From an uncultured Alphaproteobacteria bacterium (GTDB taxonomy: Bacteria > Pseudomonadota > Alphaproteobacteria > Rs-D84), in contig CALXZM010000002.1 in NCBI GenBank assembly GCA_944393245.1, positions 156,073 to 220,072 on the forward strand: a stretch of 64,000 nt of DNA. The letters run 5' to 3'. Below, piece by piece: positions 53,764 through 64,000 of this stretch. A model generated the notes under the pieces. The model was given only the letters and a program-made list of their open reading frames with translations, did no database searches and was not told the DNA's origin. The first letter of the stretch is position 1. Every line of letters begins with the position of its first letter. The translations under genes were made by a program, and so were the position numbers.

Positions 53764-53897
53764 AGAACAGAGAACAGATAACAGATAACAGAGAACAGAT
53801 AACAGAGAACAGATAACAGAGAACAGAGAACAGAGAACAGAGAACAGAGAACAAATGATGCGTAAATATCTGTACTCTGTTCTCTGTTATCTGTTCT
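53764..53897. repeat. ORF-less heptad-repeat inverted array
   Basis: After the TAG stop of the pagL-like gene come 12 whole 7-mers of two types, AGAACAG and ATAACAG (53764-53847), plus a partial one. A core of about 16 bp (AATGATGCGTAAATAT) follows. The inverted right arm (53870-53897) is CTGTACT, CTGTTCT, CTGTTAT, CTGTTCT. The right arm's order matches part of the left arm, allowing a stem of about 28 bp. The terminator of the convergent ppdK starts 3 bp beyond. It has the same plan as the insertion at 14141-14479 but lacks the ORF. Confidence 0.85.
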
Positions 53898-53899
53898 CT

Positions 53900-53927
53900 A
53901 AAAAACGCCCCGATGGGGCGTTTTTTT
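53900..53927. terminator. Terminator between the pagL-like gene and ppdK
   Basis: ACGCCCC-gat-GGGGCGT between A6 and T7, usable on both strands. Confidence 0.85.
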
Positions 53928-56583
53928 ATTTGCGTGGGAATTTAACCGCCGCCTGGGCCGCCGCAAGGCGTGCAATTGGCACGCGGAACGGACTGCACGA
54001 AACGGAATCAAATCCCGTGCGGTGGAAATATTCAACCGATGCAGGATCGCCACCATGTTCACCGCAAACCCCCAGGTGGATTTTTTCACCCTTGGTCTTG
54101 CGGGCCTTGGCAACGGCATCTTCTATCAGGATACCAACACCGGCCTGGTCCACGGACGCGAACGGGTCTGCGACATAAATTCCGCGGGCACGGTATTCGT
54201 CCAGAATCTTGCCCGTGTCGTCACGCGACATACCCAATGTGGTTTGGGTCAAATCGTTTGTGCCGAATTCAAAGAATTCGCAACTTTCCGCGATTTGGTC
54301 AGCCAAAACCGCCGCACGTGGCAATTCAATCATTGAACCAACCGTGTATTCAACACTGTCACCCGTTTCGGCAAACAATGCCGCAGCAGTGGCGTCGATT
54401 ACTGATTTGACAATGTCAACTTCCTTCTTAGACCCGACCAATGGGACTTCGATTTCTGGGAATACGCGGATACCAGCGTTTTTACATTCCAGCGCAGCCG
54501 ACAAAATCGCACGTGTCTGCATTTCACAGATTTCTGGATATGTAATCGCCAAACGGCAACCACGATGTCCCAACATCGGATTTTGTTCATGTAATTCTTC
54601 GGCACGGGCCTTTACAAATTCAACCGTCTTGCCAATATGTGCGGCCAATTCAGCGATTTCCGCATCTGTATGTGGCAAAAATTCGTGCAGCGGTGGGTCA
54701 ATTAAACGAATTGTAACCGGCAGTCCGTCCATAATCTTGAACAGTTCGATAAAGTCGGCCTTTTGATACGGCAACAATTTTGCCAGTGCCGCACGACGAC
54801 CATCTTCGTCATCAGCCAAAATCATCTCTCTCATATCCTGGATACGGGCCGGGTCAAAGAACATATGTTCCGTACGTGCCAGACCGATACCTTCGGCACC
54901 AAAGTCACGCGCCTGTTTGGCGTCTTTTGGTGTTTCGGCGTTCGCTTTGACCTTTAATGATTTGATTTCATCAACCCATTTCATCAGTGTGCCGAAATTA
55001 CCCGTCAGTTCAACGGATACGGTCGGAACCTGGCCGGCGATAATTTCGCCCTTGGCACCGTCAATGGAAACCCAATCACCTTCGTTGATTACAACGCCAG
55101 ACGTCGTTTTCATCGTCTTGGATTCATAGTCAATCTTGATATCCGGGGAACCGGAAACACACGGTGTACCCATACCGCGTGCAACCACCGCCGCGTGCGA
55201 TGTCATACCACCACGTGCAGTGATAACACCCTGGGCCGCGTTCATGCCAGCAATATCTTCGGGTGATGTTTCAACACGAATTAACATAACCTGTTTACCC
55301 GCTGCTGCCCATTTTTCCGCATCTTCGGCATTAAATACAGCCTGGCCAACTGCGGCACCCGGGGATGCCGGCAAACCAGTTGCGATGACTTTCTTTTCAG
55401 CCTTGGGGTCCAGCATCGGATGCAGCAAGTGATCCAACTGATCCGCACCAACGCGCAGGATTGCCTCTTGCTTGGTCAACAGGCCTTCTTCGACCATTTC
55501 AACGGCCATACGAACGGCCGCAGCCGCGGTACGTTTGCCATTGCGGCACTGCAACATCCACAGTTTGCCATGTTCAATGGTAAATTCCATATCCTGCATA
55601 TCCTTGTAATGACGTTCCAGTTTTTCGCGAACATCACACAGTTCTTTGTAAACTTCTGGCATTGCCTCTTCCAATGACAGACGACCGGAATCGTCCTTGC
55701 TCATCGGTTGTGGTGTGCGAATACCAGCAACGACGTCTTCACCCTGGGCATTGATTAAATATTCGCCATAATATCTGTTTTCACCAGTGGCCGGGTCGCG
55801 GCTGAAACATACACCCGTTGCAGAATCATCACCAGAATTACCAAACACCATTGCCTGGACGTTGACGGCCGTGCCCCAATCGCCCGGGATATTATTTAAC
55901 TTGCGGTATGTGATGGCTTTCTTGCTCATCCAGCTGCCGAATACGGCACCGATACCCAATTTCAACTGTTCCCACGGGTCCTGGGGGAATACTTTACCGA
56001 TTTTTACGCCGATTTCTTTGAACTTTTCAACTAATTCCTTTAAATCATCTGCGGTCAGTTCGGTGTCAACCTTGTAACCCTTGTCTTCCTTCATACGTTC
56101 CAGGGTATGTTCAAACAAATCAATGTCCGCCCCCAAAACAACGTCACTGAACATCATAATAAAACGACGATAAGAATCATATGCAAAGCGTTCATTGCCA
56201 GAATGTTTGGCCAGTGCCTTGACCGTTTCGTCGTTCAGGCCCAGGTTCAAAACCGTATCCATCATCCCAGGCATAGAAACACGTGCCCCAGAACGCACAG
56301 AAACCAATAACGGGTTTTCCATATCGGCAAACTTTTTACCCATAATACTTTCAATGTGCGCAATGCCAGTCCGAACCTGGTCCATCAGGTCATCGGGGTA
56401 TGTCTGGTTGTGGTCGTAATAGTATCTGCAAACATCGGTCGTGACTGTAAAACCAGCCGGCACAGGCAGACCAACCAAATTCATTTCGGCCAAATTGGCA
56501 CCCTTGCCCCCCAGCAGGTTGCGCATATCGGCCTTGCCCTCTGCCGCACCATTGCCAAAGGTATATACCCATTTATTACTCAT
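53926..56583 (-). CDS. ppdK: Pyruvate, phosphate dikinase
   Basis: 885 residues, full length. It interconverts pyruvate, ATP and Pi with PEP, AMP and PPi. The ATP-grasp domain has GGKGANLAEM and LVSVRSGARVSMPGMMDTVL. The phosphohistidine domain has ARGGMTSHAAVVARGMGTP (catalytic His). The C-terminal TIM barrel has LIDPPLHEFLPHTDAE, GHRGCRLAITYPE, and the Cys in VCGEHGGDP. A GGAGAAACC site lies upstream. Together with pyruvate kinase it allows PPi-linked glycolysis or gluconeogenic PEP synthesis, common in host-associated bacteria with limited energy. Confidence 0.97.
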   Translation of the reverse strand: MSNKWVYTFGNGAAEGKADMRNLLGGKGANLAEMNLVGLPVPAGFTVTTDVCRYYYDHNQTYPDDLMDQVRTGIAHIESIMGKKFADMENPLLVSVRSGARVSMPGMMDTVLNLGLNDETVKALAKHSGNERFAYDSYRRFIMMFSDVVLGADIDLFEHTLERMKEDKGYKVDTELTADDLKELVEKFKEIGVKIGKVFPQDPWEQLKLGIGAVFGSWMSKKAITYRKLNNIPGDWGTAVNVQAMVFGNSGDDSATGVCFSRDPATGENRYYGEYLINAQGEDVVAGIRTPQPMSKDDSGRLSLEEAMPEVYKELCDVREKLERHYKDMQDMEFTIEHGKLWMLQCRNGKRTAAAAVRMAVEMVEEGLLTKQEAILRVGADQLDHLLHPMLDPKAEKKVIATGLPASPGAAVGQAVFNAEDAEKWAAAGKQVMLIRVETSPEDIAGMNAAQGVITARGGMTSHAAVVARGMGTPCVSGSPDIKIDYESKTMKTTSGVVINEGDWVSIDGAKGEIIAGQVPTVSVELTGNFGTLMKWVDEIKSLKVKANAETPKDAKQARDFGAEGIGLARTEHMFFDPARIQDMREMILADDEDGRRAALAKLLPYQKADFIELFKIMDGLPVTIRLIDPPLHEFLPHTDAEIAELAAHIGKTVEFVKARAEELHEQNPMLGHRGCRLAITYPEICEMQTRAILSAALECKNAGIRVFPEIEVPLVGSKKEVDIVKSVIDATAAALFAETGDSVEYTVGSMIELPRAAVLADQIAESCEFFEFGTNDLTQTTLGMSRDDTGKILDEYRARGIYVADPFASVDQAGVGILIEDAVAKARKTKGEKIHLGVCGEHGGDPASVEYFHRTGFDSVSCSPFRVPIARLAAAQAAVKFPRK

Positions 56584-56684
56584 TATGGTTTCTCCTTAGT
56601 TAAAACGCCCAGTGATTGTGTGGGAAATACGTCGTAAATGCAAGGAGAAATGCGTTTATTTACATAAACTTTTAACTTTACAAC

Positions 56685-56698
56685 ACCTAAATTTAGGT
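56685..56698. promoter_or_regulatory. Perfect 14-bp palindrome upstream of tsaC
   Basis: ACCTAAATTTAGGT, 15 bp before the tsaC ATG, in the divergent ppdK/tsaC gap. It may be a regulator site. No regulator can be named. Confidence 0.3.
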
Positions 56699-56712
56699 TT
56701 ATTTTGGGAAAT

Positions 56713-57282
56713 ATGACAAACCTGAATGATTCTGAATTTATTTCCAAATTAAACAATCATTTGAAATCAGGTGGCGTAATTGCGTTTCCAACAGATACGG
56801 TTTGGGGACTGGGGGCGTTGCCAACACGCGTTGGCGCGGATGCACTGTTTGAAATTAAACGTCGTCCCGCGAACAAGCACCTGATTATTATGTCCGATAA
56901 CCTGGAACATATTCGGCCATATATGTCCGAATATCCAGCGCGTGCATTTGAACTGGCACAGAAATACTGGCCGGGCGCACTGACCATCGGCGTACCAGTT
57001 GCGGGTACTGATTCAATGGTATTTGGCGGCGTACGTGTACCGAATTATAAACCGTTTATGGAATTGTGTGGCGTAATTGACGGACATTGCCTGGCGACAA
57101 CGTCGGCAAATATATCAGGCCAGCCAACACTGACATCCGCCGATGAAATCAGAAAAACATTTCCAAACATTATCGTTATTGATAATGCAACCGCCCCAAT
57201 GGGCGGCGCACCCAGCACAGTCGCCATATTGGACGGCGATAATATAAACATCGTCCGCGCCGGCGGCGTGGTGATTGAATAA
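56713..57282 (+). CDS. tsaC: Threonylcarbamoyl-AMP synthase (TsaC/Sua5/YrdC)
   Basis: About 189 residues from the ATG at 56713. A TTG at 56704 is an alternative. The enzyme makes threonylcarbamoyl-adenylate for tRNA t6A37. Motifs are GGVIAFPTDTVWGLGA, the KRRPANKHLII part (KxR), VPNYKPFMELC, and ATTSANISGQPTL (SxN), with GGAPSTVAILDGD. There is no Sua5 C-terminal domain, so it is the short TsaC form. The ribosome site is weak (GGGAA 2 nt before the ATG). Confidence 0.93.
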   Translation: MTNLNDSEFISKLNNHLKSGGVIAFPTDTVWGLGALPTRVGADALFEIKRRPANKHLIIMSDNLEHIRPYMSEYPARAFELAQKYWPGALTIGVPVAGTDSMVFGGVRVPNYKPFMELCGVIDGHCLATTSANISGQPTLTSADEIRKTFPNIIVIDNATAPMGGAPSTVAILDGDNINIVRAGGVVIE

Positions 57283-57287
57283 AAATA

Positions 57288-57827
57288 CTATTTCATCGGT
57301 TTGCTGATATATGGGCTGTTTGCAATTGCAAATCGATACGGCAGCCCTGCATCCGCGCCGGCGTAATCAACCCCGATACGCGTGCCAGTTATAATTTTTG
57401 GATTAACATCACGCGGTTCAATCCATATGCGTTTCCCCACGGTTAAATCCAGTTTATTATCTGCGCGTGTAATATTTAATGTCTTGCACAATTTGCCGGG
57501 GCCGTTGCAATCATCATATTCCAGCGCACGTATCAGAACCGCCGCCGGCGTGCCTGCCGACCCCAGGACTATGTTCAACATATTATGTAATCCATAGCAC
57601 AAATACACGTATGCATGCCCACCCGCCATAAACATTGCGTCATTACGTGGTGTGCAACGTCCGCCAAACGCATGGCATGCTCTGTCGTTTTCCAGATATA
57701 ATTCCAGTTCGCATATACGCGCGCGAATAAATTTGCCGTCCGGCATTTGCCGACACAGCCACGCCCCCACCAGCGCGACGGCCGCATCCATTGGTGACTG
57801 CAAATAAAAATCACGTTGTAAAATCAT
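57288..57827 (-). CDS. mpg: DNA-3-methyladenine glycosylase (MPG/AAG family)
   Basis: 179 residues. It excises alkylated purines in base excision repair. Diagnostic sequence: CELELYLENDRACHAFGGRC (catalytic Glu), TPRNDAMFMAGGHAYVYLCY, GLHNMLNIVLG, and VLIRALEY, GPGKLCKTLNI. The Glu and the Tyr/His/Arg pocket pattern is conserved. It is convergent with tsaC, with only 5 bp between the stops. Confidence 0.92.
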   Translation of the reverse strand: MILQRDFYLQSPMDAAVALVGAWLCRQMPDGKFIRARICELELYLENDRACHAFGGRCTPRNDAMFMAGGHAYVYLCYGLHNMLNIVLGSAGTPAAVLIRALEYDDCNGPGKLCKTLNITRADNKLDLTVGKRIWIEPRDVNPKIITGTRIGVDYAGADAGLPYRFAIANSPYISKPMK

Positions 57828-57878
57828 CTGATTTTATGCCTGGGGTAAAAGTACATTGATAATGATAAAATATCATCA

Positions 57879-58370
57879 ATGGCACGCAAGAATTATTTTC
57901 ATTACACTGGCGCAACAGTATTGGGAATGCACGATGCACTGGTATCATTGACTGGCTTAATTGCCGGCCTGACATTTGCACTGGCGGACAGATATACAAT
58001 TATTTTAACCAGTATAATCGCGTCCATCACCGCCAGTTTATCAATGGGGGCGTCAAATTATCTGGCAATGCGCGCGAACAGTGTTCCGCACCCAATAACA
58101 GCGGCCTTGTACACTGGTACAGCATATACTGTGACATGCGTGGCACTGATTATGCCATTTTTCATATTATCTGATATTTTTACAGCAATGTGGTTAAGCA
58201 TGCTGATTGCAATAATAATCATATTTTTATTTAATTTTATCCTGGGCAGGATTCAACATAGGCCTTTTATAAAAAACTTTATTGAAATGTTGACCGTGTG
58301 TACAATTGTATCAGTTGTCGCATTTGGCATAGGTTGGTGCGCAAACGTATTTTTAGGCATTAACGCATAA
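57879..58370 (+). CDS. VIT1/CCC1-family metal transporter
   Basis: 163 residues, about five membrane helices. Signature GATVLGMHDALVSLTGLIAG and SLSMGASNYLAMRAN fit the VIT family, which moves Fe2+ or Mn2+ out of the cytoplasm in exchange for protons. The cytoplasmic Glu-rich metal-binding domain seen in plant VIT1 is missing, so this is the short bacterial form. Direction and metal are not shown. Confidence 0.85.
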   Translation: MARKNYFHYTGATVLGMHDALVSLTGLIAGLTFALADRYTIILTSIIASITASLSMGASNYLAMRANSVPHPITAALYTGTAYTVTCVALIMPFFILSDIFTAMWLSMLIAIIIIFLFNFILGRIQHRPFIKNFIEMLTVCTIVSVVAFGIGWCANVFLGINA

Positions 58371-58395
58371 AAAAACAGCATCCATATGGATGCTG
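58371..58395 (-). terminator. Terminator between the VIT gene and the 165-residue ORF
   Basis: CAGCATCCATATGGATGCTG perfect palindrome. On the minus strand it is followed by a seven-T run and ends the 58399 gene. Confidence 0.75.
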
Positions 58396-58398
58396 ATA

Positions 58399-58896
58399 TT
58401 ATTTCTGATTTTGTACCATTGATAAAATACAATTTATTATTTTTTTATCATTATAAATTTTATGCACGGTGTCGACGGCCAAACCTTCGGCTGCGGATTT
58501 TATATTAGGATATGTCAATCCATTGCAAATCCAACCCGTTTCACCATTTTCAAACTTAACATTATACCATACGACACGATTTGCCTCTGGCCGGGTTGAT
58601 GATTTTGGAACGTCGCGTCTTTGCGCCGGTGAATCATATGGAATGGTGCTGTTAGTCGCCATTTGAACCTGTAATTCACGCAGTATCAATGGTTGACCAT
58701 TCAATGTTTGTTTTTCCCAAAATTGTTTTGCCAAACCAAAATACACACGCGTCATTTCAATGCGTGCCTGGCGATGACCAAAATAAAAACGATTACCGTG
58801 TATATCACTGGTATGAACGCCATCTGAATTAATTGTTATACATGCGTCTGTTGACTGTAATTTAGACGTTTTAAAATTGTGAGTTTCTGATTTCAT
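58399..58896 (-). CDS. Unknown protein (165 aa)
   Basis: Soluble; no signal peptide or membrane helix. Segments are CITINSDGVHTSDIHGNRFY, FGHRQARIEMTRVYFG, and VVWYNVKFENGETGWICNGL, which suggests a small beta-barrel near the C-terminal half (SH3-like WYNV...GWI). Two-strand motifs of this type occur in SH3b domains, but the match is weak. Not recognised as a named family. Confidence 0.7.
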   Translation of the reverse strand: MKSETHNFKTSKLQSTDACITINSDGVHTSDIHGNRFYFGHRQARIEMTRVYFGLAKQFWEKQTLNGQPLILRELQVQMATNSTIPYDSPAQRRDVPKSSTRPEANRVVWYNVKFENGETGWICNGLTYPNIKSAAEGLAVDTVHKIYNDKKIINCILSMVQNQK

Positions 58897-58975
58897 AAAA
58901 CTATCCCCTGATAAAAAGTTCGTTTACCTTTGTAATACAATAAATTGCACAAGTCAATATTATCATACTGGTTAA

Positions 58976-59596
58976 TTATCTGGAATTTTCTGATGACTTT
59001 GCAATTGTGTTTATCCCATGCTTGACTATGCCAGAATAAATAATAAAAAATACGTCTGATGCACGGTTATACAGGTATGGATTTGATGATATTGGTGAAA
59101 TGCTTAATAAATCCTTATCATTAAACAGCATTATAAATCTGCGGTCTGGTTCGTTCGCCGGGATATGAGATAAAACAATATCAGATAAACGGATATTGTA
59201 CATATACCCTATGCGATCCACCGTTATTTTGTTTTTGTTACGTGCAATTTTGTCCAATGCAAACCATGCACGTATTTCTAAATCTGACATTTGTTCTAAT
59301 TTATAGTTCGCAGTCAATTTATCTGACAAATTCTGAAAAAAACCACGAATACGTTGACGGCGTCCATCAATATTATACGCACGCTGTAAAATATTTGCCG
59401 CACGACGGCGATTTTCATCATCCATTGATAAATTTATCGGCTTGCCACGATATATAAATTCAATATCATCAGAATGAACATTTGGTGCCAAAGTAATATC
59501 ATTTATAAAAACACGCCCGTCCTTTATAATTGCATTGTGAATATTATGACCACCACTTTTTAAAATATAACGAATTTGATTTTGTGTATATTGCAT
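58976..59596 (-). CDS. Unknown protein (206 aa)
   Basis: From the ATG at 59596 (MQYTQNQIRYILKSGGHNIH) with a GGGAT site. A frame to 59698 is unsupported. It contains IKDGRVFINDITLAPNVHSD, NRRRAANILQRAYNIDGRRQ and RPDRRFIMLFNDKDLLSISP-like parts. It is charged, with no membrane segment and no motif I recognise. The coding bias looks native. It may be co-transcribed with the 165-residue ORF 79 bp downstream. Confidence 0.65.
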   Translation of the reverse strand: MQYTQNQIRYILKSGGHNIHNAIIKDGRVFINDITLAPNVHSDDIEFIYRGKPINLSMDDENRRRAANILQRAYNIDGRRQRIRGFFQNLSDKLTANYKLEQMSDLEIRAWFALDKIARNKNKITVDRIGYMYNIRLSDIVLSHIPANEPDRRFIMLFNDKDLLSISPISSNPYLYNRASDVFFIIYSGIVKHGINTIAKSSENSR

Positions 59597-59761
59597 TATA
59601 AATATCCCTATACTATATGTATTCCGTGCAAACAGGAAATGTGCGCAATCCGTCAATATGCGAATACAACAGGCGCGCCCGCCCATGACATTCAGCAAAT
59701 TAAATTAACGCGATTTTACACCCCGCTGGCCCATTAAATATTAATACAAATAAAATATATG

Positions 59762-60343
59762 TCAACCGTTGATAAATTCAAGGCACAAATTCCACAATTC
59801 TGGAAATTCGCGCATATCGCCGGAAAAATGACTGCGGTCACTAAATTTATGAACGCGCATATTTGGATATACGGATTGCAGTTTTTCACAGCCCTGTATA
59901 ATCATATCGCCAAAATGGTCATCGGTTGAATAAAACAGGTCCATTGTGCCAACACGCGCGGTCAATTCGGGGGCCGGTTCAAAATTATTAAAATACTGTG
60001 GAAACTGATGCTGAACATCTATCCACGGCGCCACCAATACCAAGTGCCCTATTTTAATATCTGGGTTTTCGGACAAATACTTTACCAATAATCCACCACC
60101 ACACGAATGGCCAATCATAATTGTATCTGAATCAATTTGCTGGCGCGATAAAATATCCACGTCCGCATTATAATTGCGCGCCGGCAGCCATGAATTTGTA
60201 AAAGACGGCACCTGGGTCGGAACACCCGATAAAATCAATTTCTGTTGCAGCCATGGATACCAATATGACGCACAAAAAGGTATGACCATTTTATCAAAGT
60301 CATCTTTGAATTTAACACCGTGACAAATTATTGCGTTCGGCAT
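59762..60343 (-). CDS. RBBP9/YdeN-type alpha/beta hydrolase
   Basis: 193 residues. The nucleophile elbow is MIGHSCGGGLLVKYL (Ser in GHSCG), the acid Asp is in YSTDDHFGD, and the His is in DRSHFSGD. The N-terminal AIICHG segment with the early His also fits the family. It is a cytoplasmic serine hydrolase with unknown substrate. The 122-residue ORF lies upstream on the same strand. Confidence 0.85.
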   Translation of the reverse strand: MPNAIICHGVKFKDDFDKMVIPFCASYWYPWLQQKLILSGVPTQVPSFTNSWLPARNYNADVDILSRQQIDSDTIMIGHSCGGGLLVKYLSENPDIKIGHLVLVAPWIDVQHQFPQYFNNFEPAPELTARVGTMDLFYSTDDHFGDMIIQGCEKLQSVYPNMRVHKFSDRSHFSGDMREFPELWNLCLEFING

Positions 60344-60358
60344 TTGCGCCCCCCTTGG

Positions 60359-60727
60359 TTACTTTGTTCTGTACAGGCAAGATTCACGAAAGATTTGCCA
60401 AAACGCCGCACCACCCAAATATTTCGGGCAATTATTCGCACTGCATTTGCAACGTGCCGCCGGATTTTTTTCCGCGCACATACGCGCAGGCACGCGGTCA
60501 TGCAATTTATCTATGCACGCGCGATATTCATCAACGGCCACATCAAAATCATAAAATGTACGTTGCCAAATCTCGCTGTTGCCCAATGGGGAAAATTTTT
60601 CCATCCCCACAGTAAAAGTATTTTCATCAGTCGGCTTGAACGTATTTGTGGCAGAATCATATATCTCGTTCGGCCGAAACATATATACTTCGCCATTTTC
60701 ATCAAAATATTTTGCAAAAATTTTCAT
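60359..60727 (-). CDS. Unknown protein (122 aa), Cys-rich end
   Basis: I chose the ATG at 60727 (MKIFAKYFDENGEVYMFRPN) because AAGGGGG lies 9 nt upstream. A longer frame exists. Features are EIWQRTFYDFDVAVDEYRA and a C-terminal block (ARMCAEKNPAARCKCSANNC) with 5 Cys. No known family. It precedes the hydrolase gene by 15 bp and may be in the same operon. Confidence 0.65.
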   Translation of the reverse strand: MKIFAKYFDENGEVYMFRPNEIYDSATNTFKPTDENTFTVGMEKFSPLGNSEIWQRTFYDFDVAVDEYRACIDKLHDRVPARMCAEKNPAARCKCSANNCPKYLGGAAFWQIFRESCLYRTK

Positions 60728-60781
60728 ATTACGTGCCCCCTTTGCCATGACCAGGATATCAATTCTCACAAATATAGCAAT

Positions 60782-60804
60782 AAAAAACCACCACATGGGC
60801 GGTT
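60782..60804 (-). terminator. Terminator of the transglutaminase-like gene
   Basis: On the minus strand AACCGCC-catgt-GGTGGTT with one G-T pair and a six-T run, starting right after the stop codon. Confidence 0.7.
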
Positions 60805-61449
60805 TTAGTTGTTTTGTTTTATAAAATAATTTTGCAATTTTTCCCAAAAAGAGAGTGTGTTTTTCCCTTTTAAAAAATCTTGCTTTTTTTTATCACCACT
60901 TCCACAAATATACAAATCACGAAGTTTCTTATAAGTATTCACTTTTGCAAATTCTTGTGGTGTTAAAATTGCGGTAATAGTGTGTGGTACAACTTCCCCG
61001 CCAAAGTGAAAGTTAATAACATTTCCAACTTTAATTTCTGATTTAATATATTCTAATTCTTTACGTCCTGGGTCAAATGCACGCAATTTACCTTTTTCAT
61101 CATATACAGCAATAATTTGATGTCCACTTATGATACGTTCTTTTTTACCGTCTTTACGGTCTTGCTCTGCACCGTTTAAATCTGATATGCGTGCGGTGGT
61201 TAGAACAACATGTTTTAAACCAGCCTCGGTCGCAAGTTTAGAAAAAACTTTTGCCTTTCCAGTGCATCCAGCAACAGCACGCGGAATCTTTTGATTTATG
61301 ATATCATCGGCCGATAAAGAAAAATGCCAATCTATACCACTAACATTATGTTGGCGCATATATTCGCTACGATTGTTGGGGCCAATTGCCTTATCAAACA
61401 TAGCGTGCATTTTATCCAGTAAAGATTGAATTAATTCGTCTTGCTTCAT
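60805..61449 (-). CDS. Transglutaminase-like cysteine hydrolase
   Basis: 214 residues from the ATG at 61449 (MKQDELIQSLLDKMHAMFDK). An ATG at 61458 is an alternative. Cys62 in AVAGCTGKAKVFSKLATEAG, His110 in IISGHQIIAVYDEKG and Asp126 in LRAFDPG fit the Cys-His-Asp triad of transglutaminase/NlpC-like fold proteins. There is no signal peptide. It has a Lys-rich C-terminus. A TACAAT box ends 7 nt before the ATG with no ribosome site, so it is probably leaderless. It lies just downstream (same strand) of the rRNA operon, behind its terminator. Confidence 0.75.
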   Translation of the reverse strand: MKQDELIQSLLDKMHAMFDKAIGPNNRSEYMRQHNVSGIDWHFSLSADDIINQKIPRAVAGCTGKAKVFSKLATEAGLKHVVLTTARISDLNGAEQDRKDGKKERIISGHQIIAVYDEKGKLRAFDPGRKELEYIKSEIKVGNVINFHFGGEVVPHTITAILTPQEFAKVNTYKKLRDLYICGSGDKKKQDFLKGKNTLSFWEKLQNYFIKQNN

Positions 61450-61491
61450 AAAAGGCATTGTATCATAAAAAATAGAATATAAAAAAGAAAA

Positions 61492-61511
61492 AACCGCCCA
61501 ATTGGGCGGTT
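61492..61511 (-). terminator. rRNA operon terminator
   Basis: AACCGCCCAATTGGGCGGTT perfect palindrome with a T-run on the minus strand, about 65 bp after 5S rRNA. Confidence 0.8.
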
Positions 61512-61574
61512 AAATTCGGTTTTTATGTCGGAATTACACTTCGTTAAAACTTCGTGTAATAAACTGGATTTATT

Positions 61575-61686
61575 CTGGCGACGACCTACTCTTCCGTGGC
61601 TTAAGCCAAAGTACCATCGGCGATACGGGGTTTCCCTGTCTGGTTCGGTATGGAACAGAGGGTGACTCCCGCTCTATAATCACCAG
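61575..61686 (-). rRNA. rrf: 5S ribosomal RNA
   Basis: On the minus strand it starts CTGGTGATTATAGAGCGGGA and ends GTAGGTCGTCGCCAG. Its core is CACCCTCTGTTCCATACCGA and TATCGCCGATGGTACTTTGG. The ends lie within a longer pairing TGGATTTATTCTGG/CCAGAATAAATCCA (61565-61696), which is the maturation stem. Confidence 0.95.
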
Positions 61687-61789
61687 AATAAATCCAGCGA
61701 ACAATCGTAAATCTAACAAATCAACTTTGCTTTGAACTTACTCTTCAAGCATACGTTTGACTTCATAAAAAGTCAAACAAAAAGATAAA

Positions 61790-64000
<2,211 letters not shown>

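Noticed and set aside
53764..53897. CRISPR array
   Set aside because: Period is 7 bp with no spacers and an inverted second arm. No cas genes are in the window.
53855..54178. 107-codon plus-strand frame starting in the heptad core
   Set aside because: It crosses the hairpin arm and terminator and then runs antisense to ppdK.

Overview
The window reads as chromosomal DNA of an uncultured, probably host-associated alphaproteobacterium. The support is a GapR/DUF2312 nucleoid protein (a family I know only from Alphaproteobacteria and their phages), alphaproteobacterial-type RpoB/RpoC, GyrA and tRNAs, LPS and outer-membrane genes (PagL-like deacylase, TolC, LspA, a VirB-type core), moderate A+T content, and compact, largely core gene content. 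Genus-level placement cannot be made from this sequence alone.

Layout. Bases 1-11.8 kb hold one long minus-strand expression operon: tRNA-Trp, secE, nusG, rplK, rplA, an L10 leader, rplJ, rplL, an attenuator hairpin, rpoB and rpoC (cut by the window edge). A strong promoter lies at 11.73-11.76 kb. From it, 11.8-17.0 kb diverges as a plus-strand operon for the VirB8-VirB9-VirB10 (DotI-DotH-DotG-like) core of a type IV secretion system. No VirB4, VirB11 or VirD4 ATPase is in view, and the VirB9-like protein ends in a SPOR peptidoglycan-binding domain. Between virB9 and virB10 sits a small insertion: a four-helix-bundle (S23/Avd-like) ORF flanked by inverted arrays of 7-bp repeats. An ORF-less hairpin of the same architecture lies at 53.76-53.90 kb, directly after the pagL-like stop codon. 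I regard this pair as the best candidate for an undescribed system.

The 17-34 kb part is mainly housekeeping: yidC, lspA, a KefB/C-like antiporter, rsmA, recR, a D,D-carboxypeptidase with SPOR domain, pyk, gapR, pyrG, comEC, a def-fmt-small Cys-rich ORF-truA operon, rmuC and a HAD hydrolase. The 34-39.7 kb part is a MarR-controlled tripartite RND efflux operon (marR-tolC-short adaptor-pump). The pump lacks the proton-relay residues of AcrB.

The 39.8-45 kb part is accessory in character: tRNA-Gln followed by GC-rich duplicated tRNA-tail sequence, a decayed GNAT gene, a gluzincin-like HExxH protein, an exporter ABC protein, a P-loop protein, tRNA-Glu and two membrane-anchored coiled-coil proteins. 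Then come merR, gyrA, small proteins, rpmH, rpmA and rplU. At 50.6-53.0 kb there is a large secreted Cys-rich protein with a Thr/Arg/Ser-rich stalk, followed by pagL-like, ppdK, tsaC, mpg, a VIT-family transporter and five less characterised ORFs. The window ends in an rRNA operon read on the minus strand (5S and most of 23S).

Several genes start 6-8 nt after a TATAAT-like -10 box, which suggests leaderless mRNAs. Many promoters use a TTGC-type -35 element.
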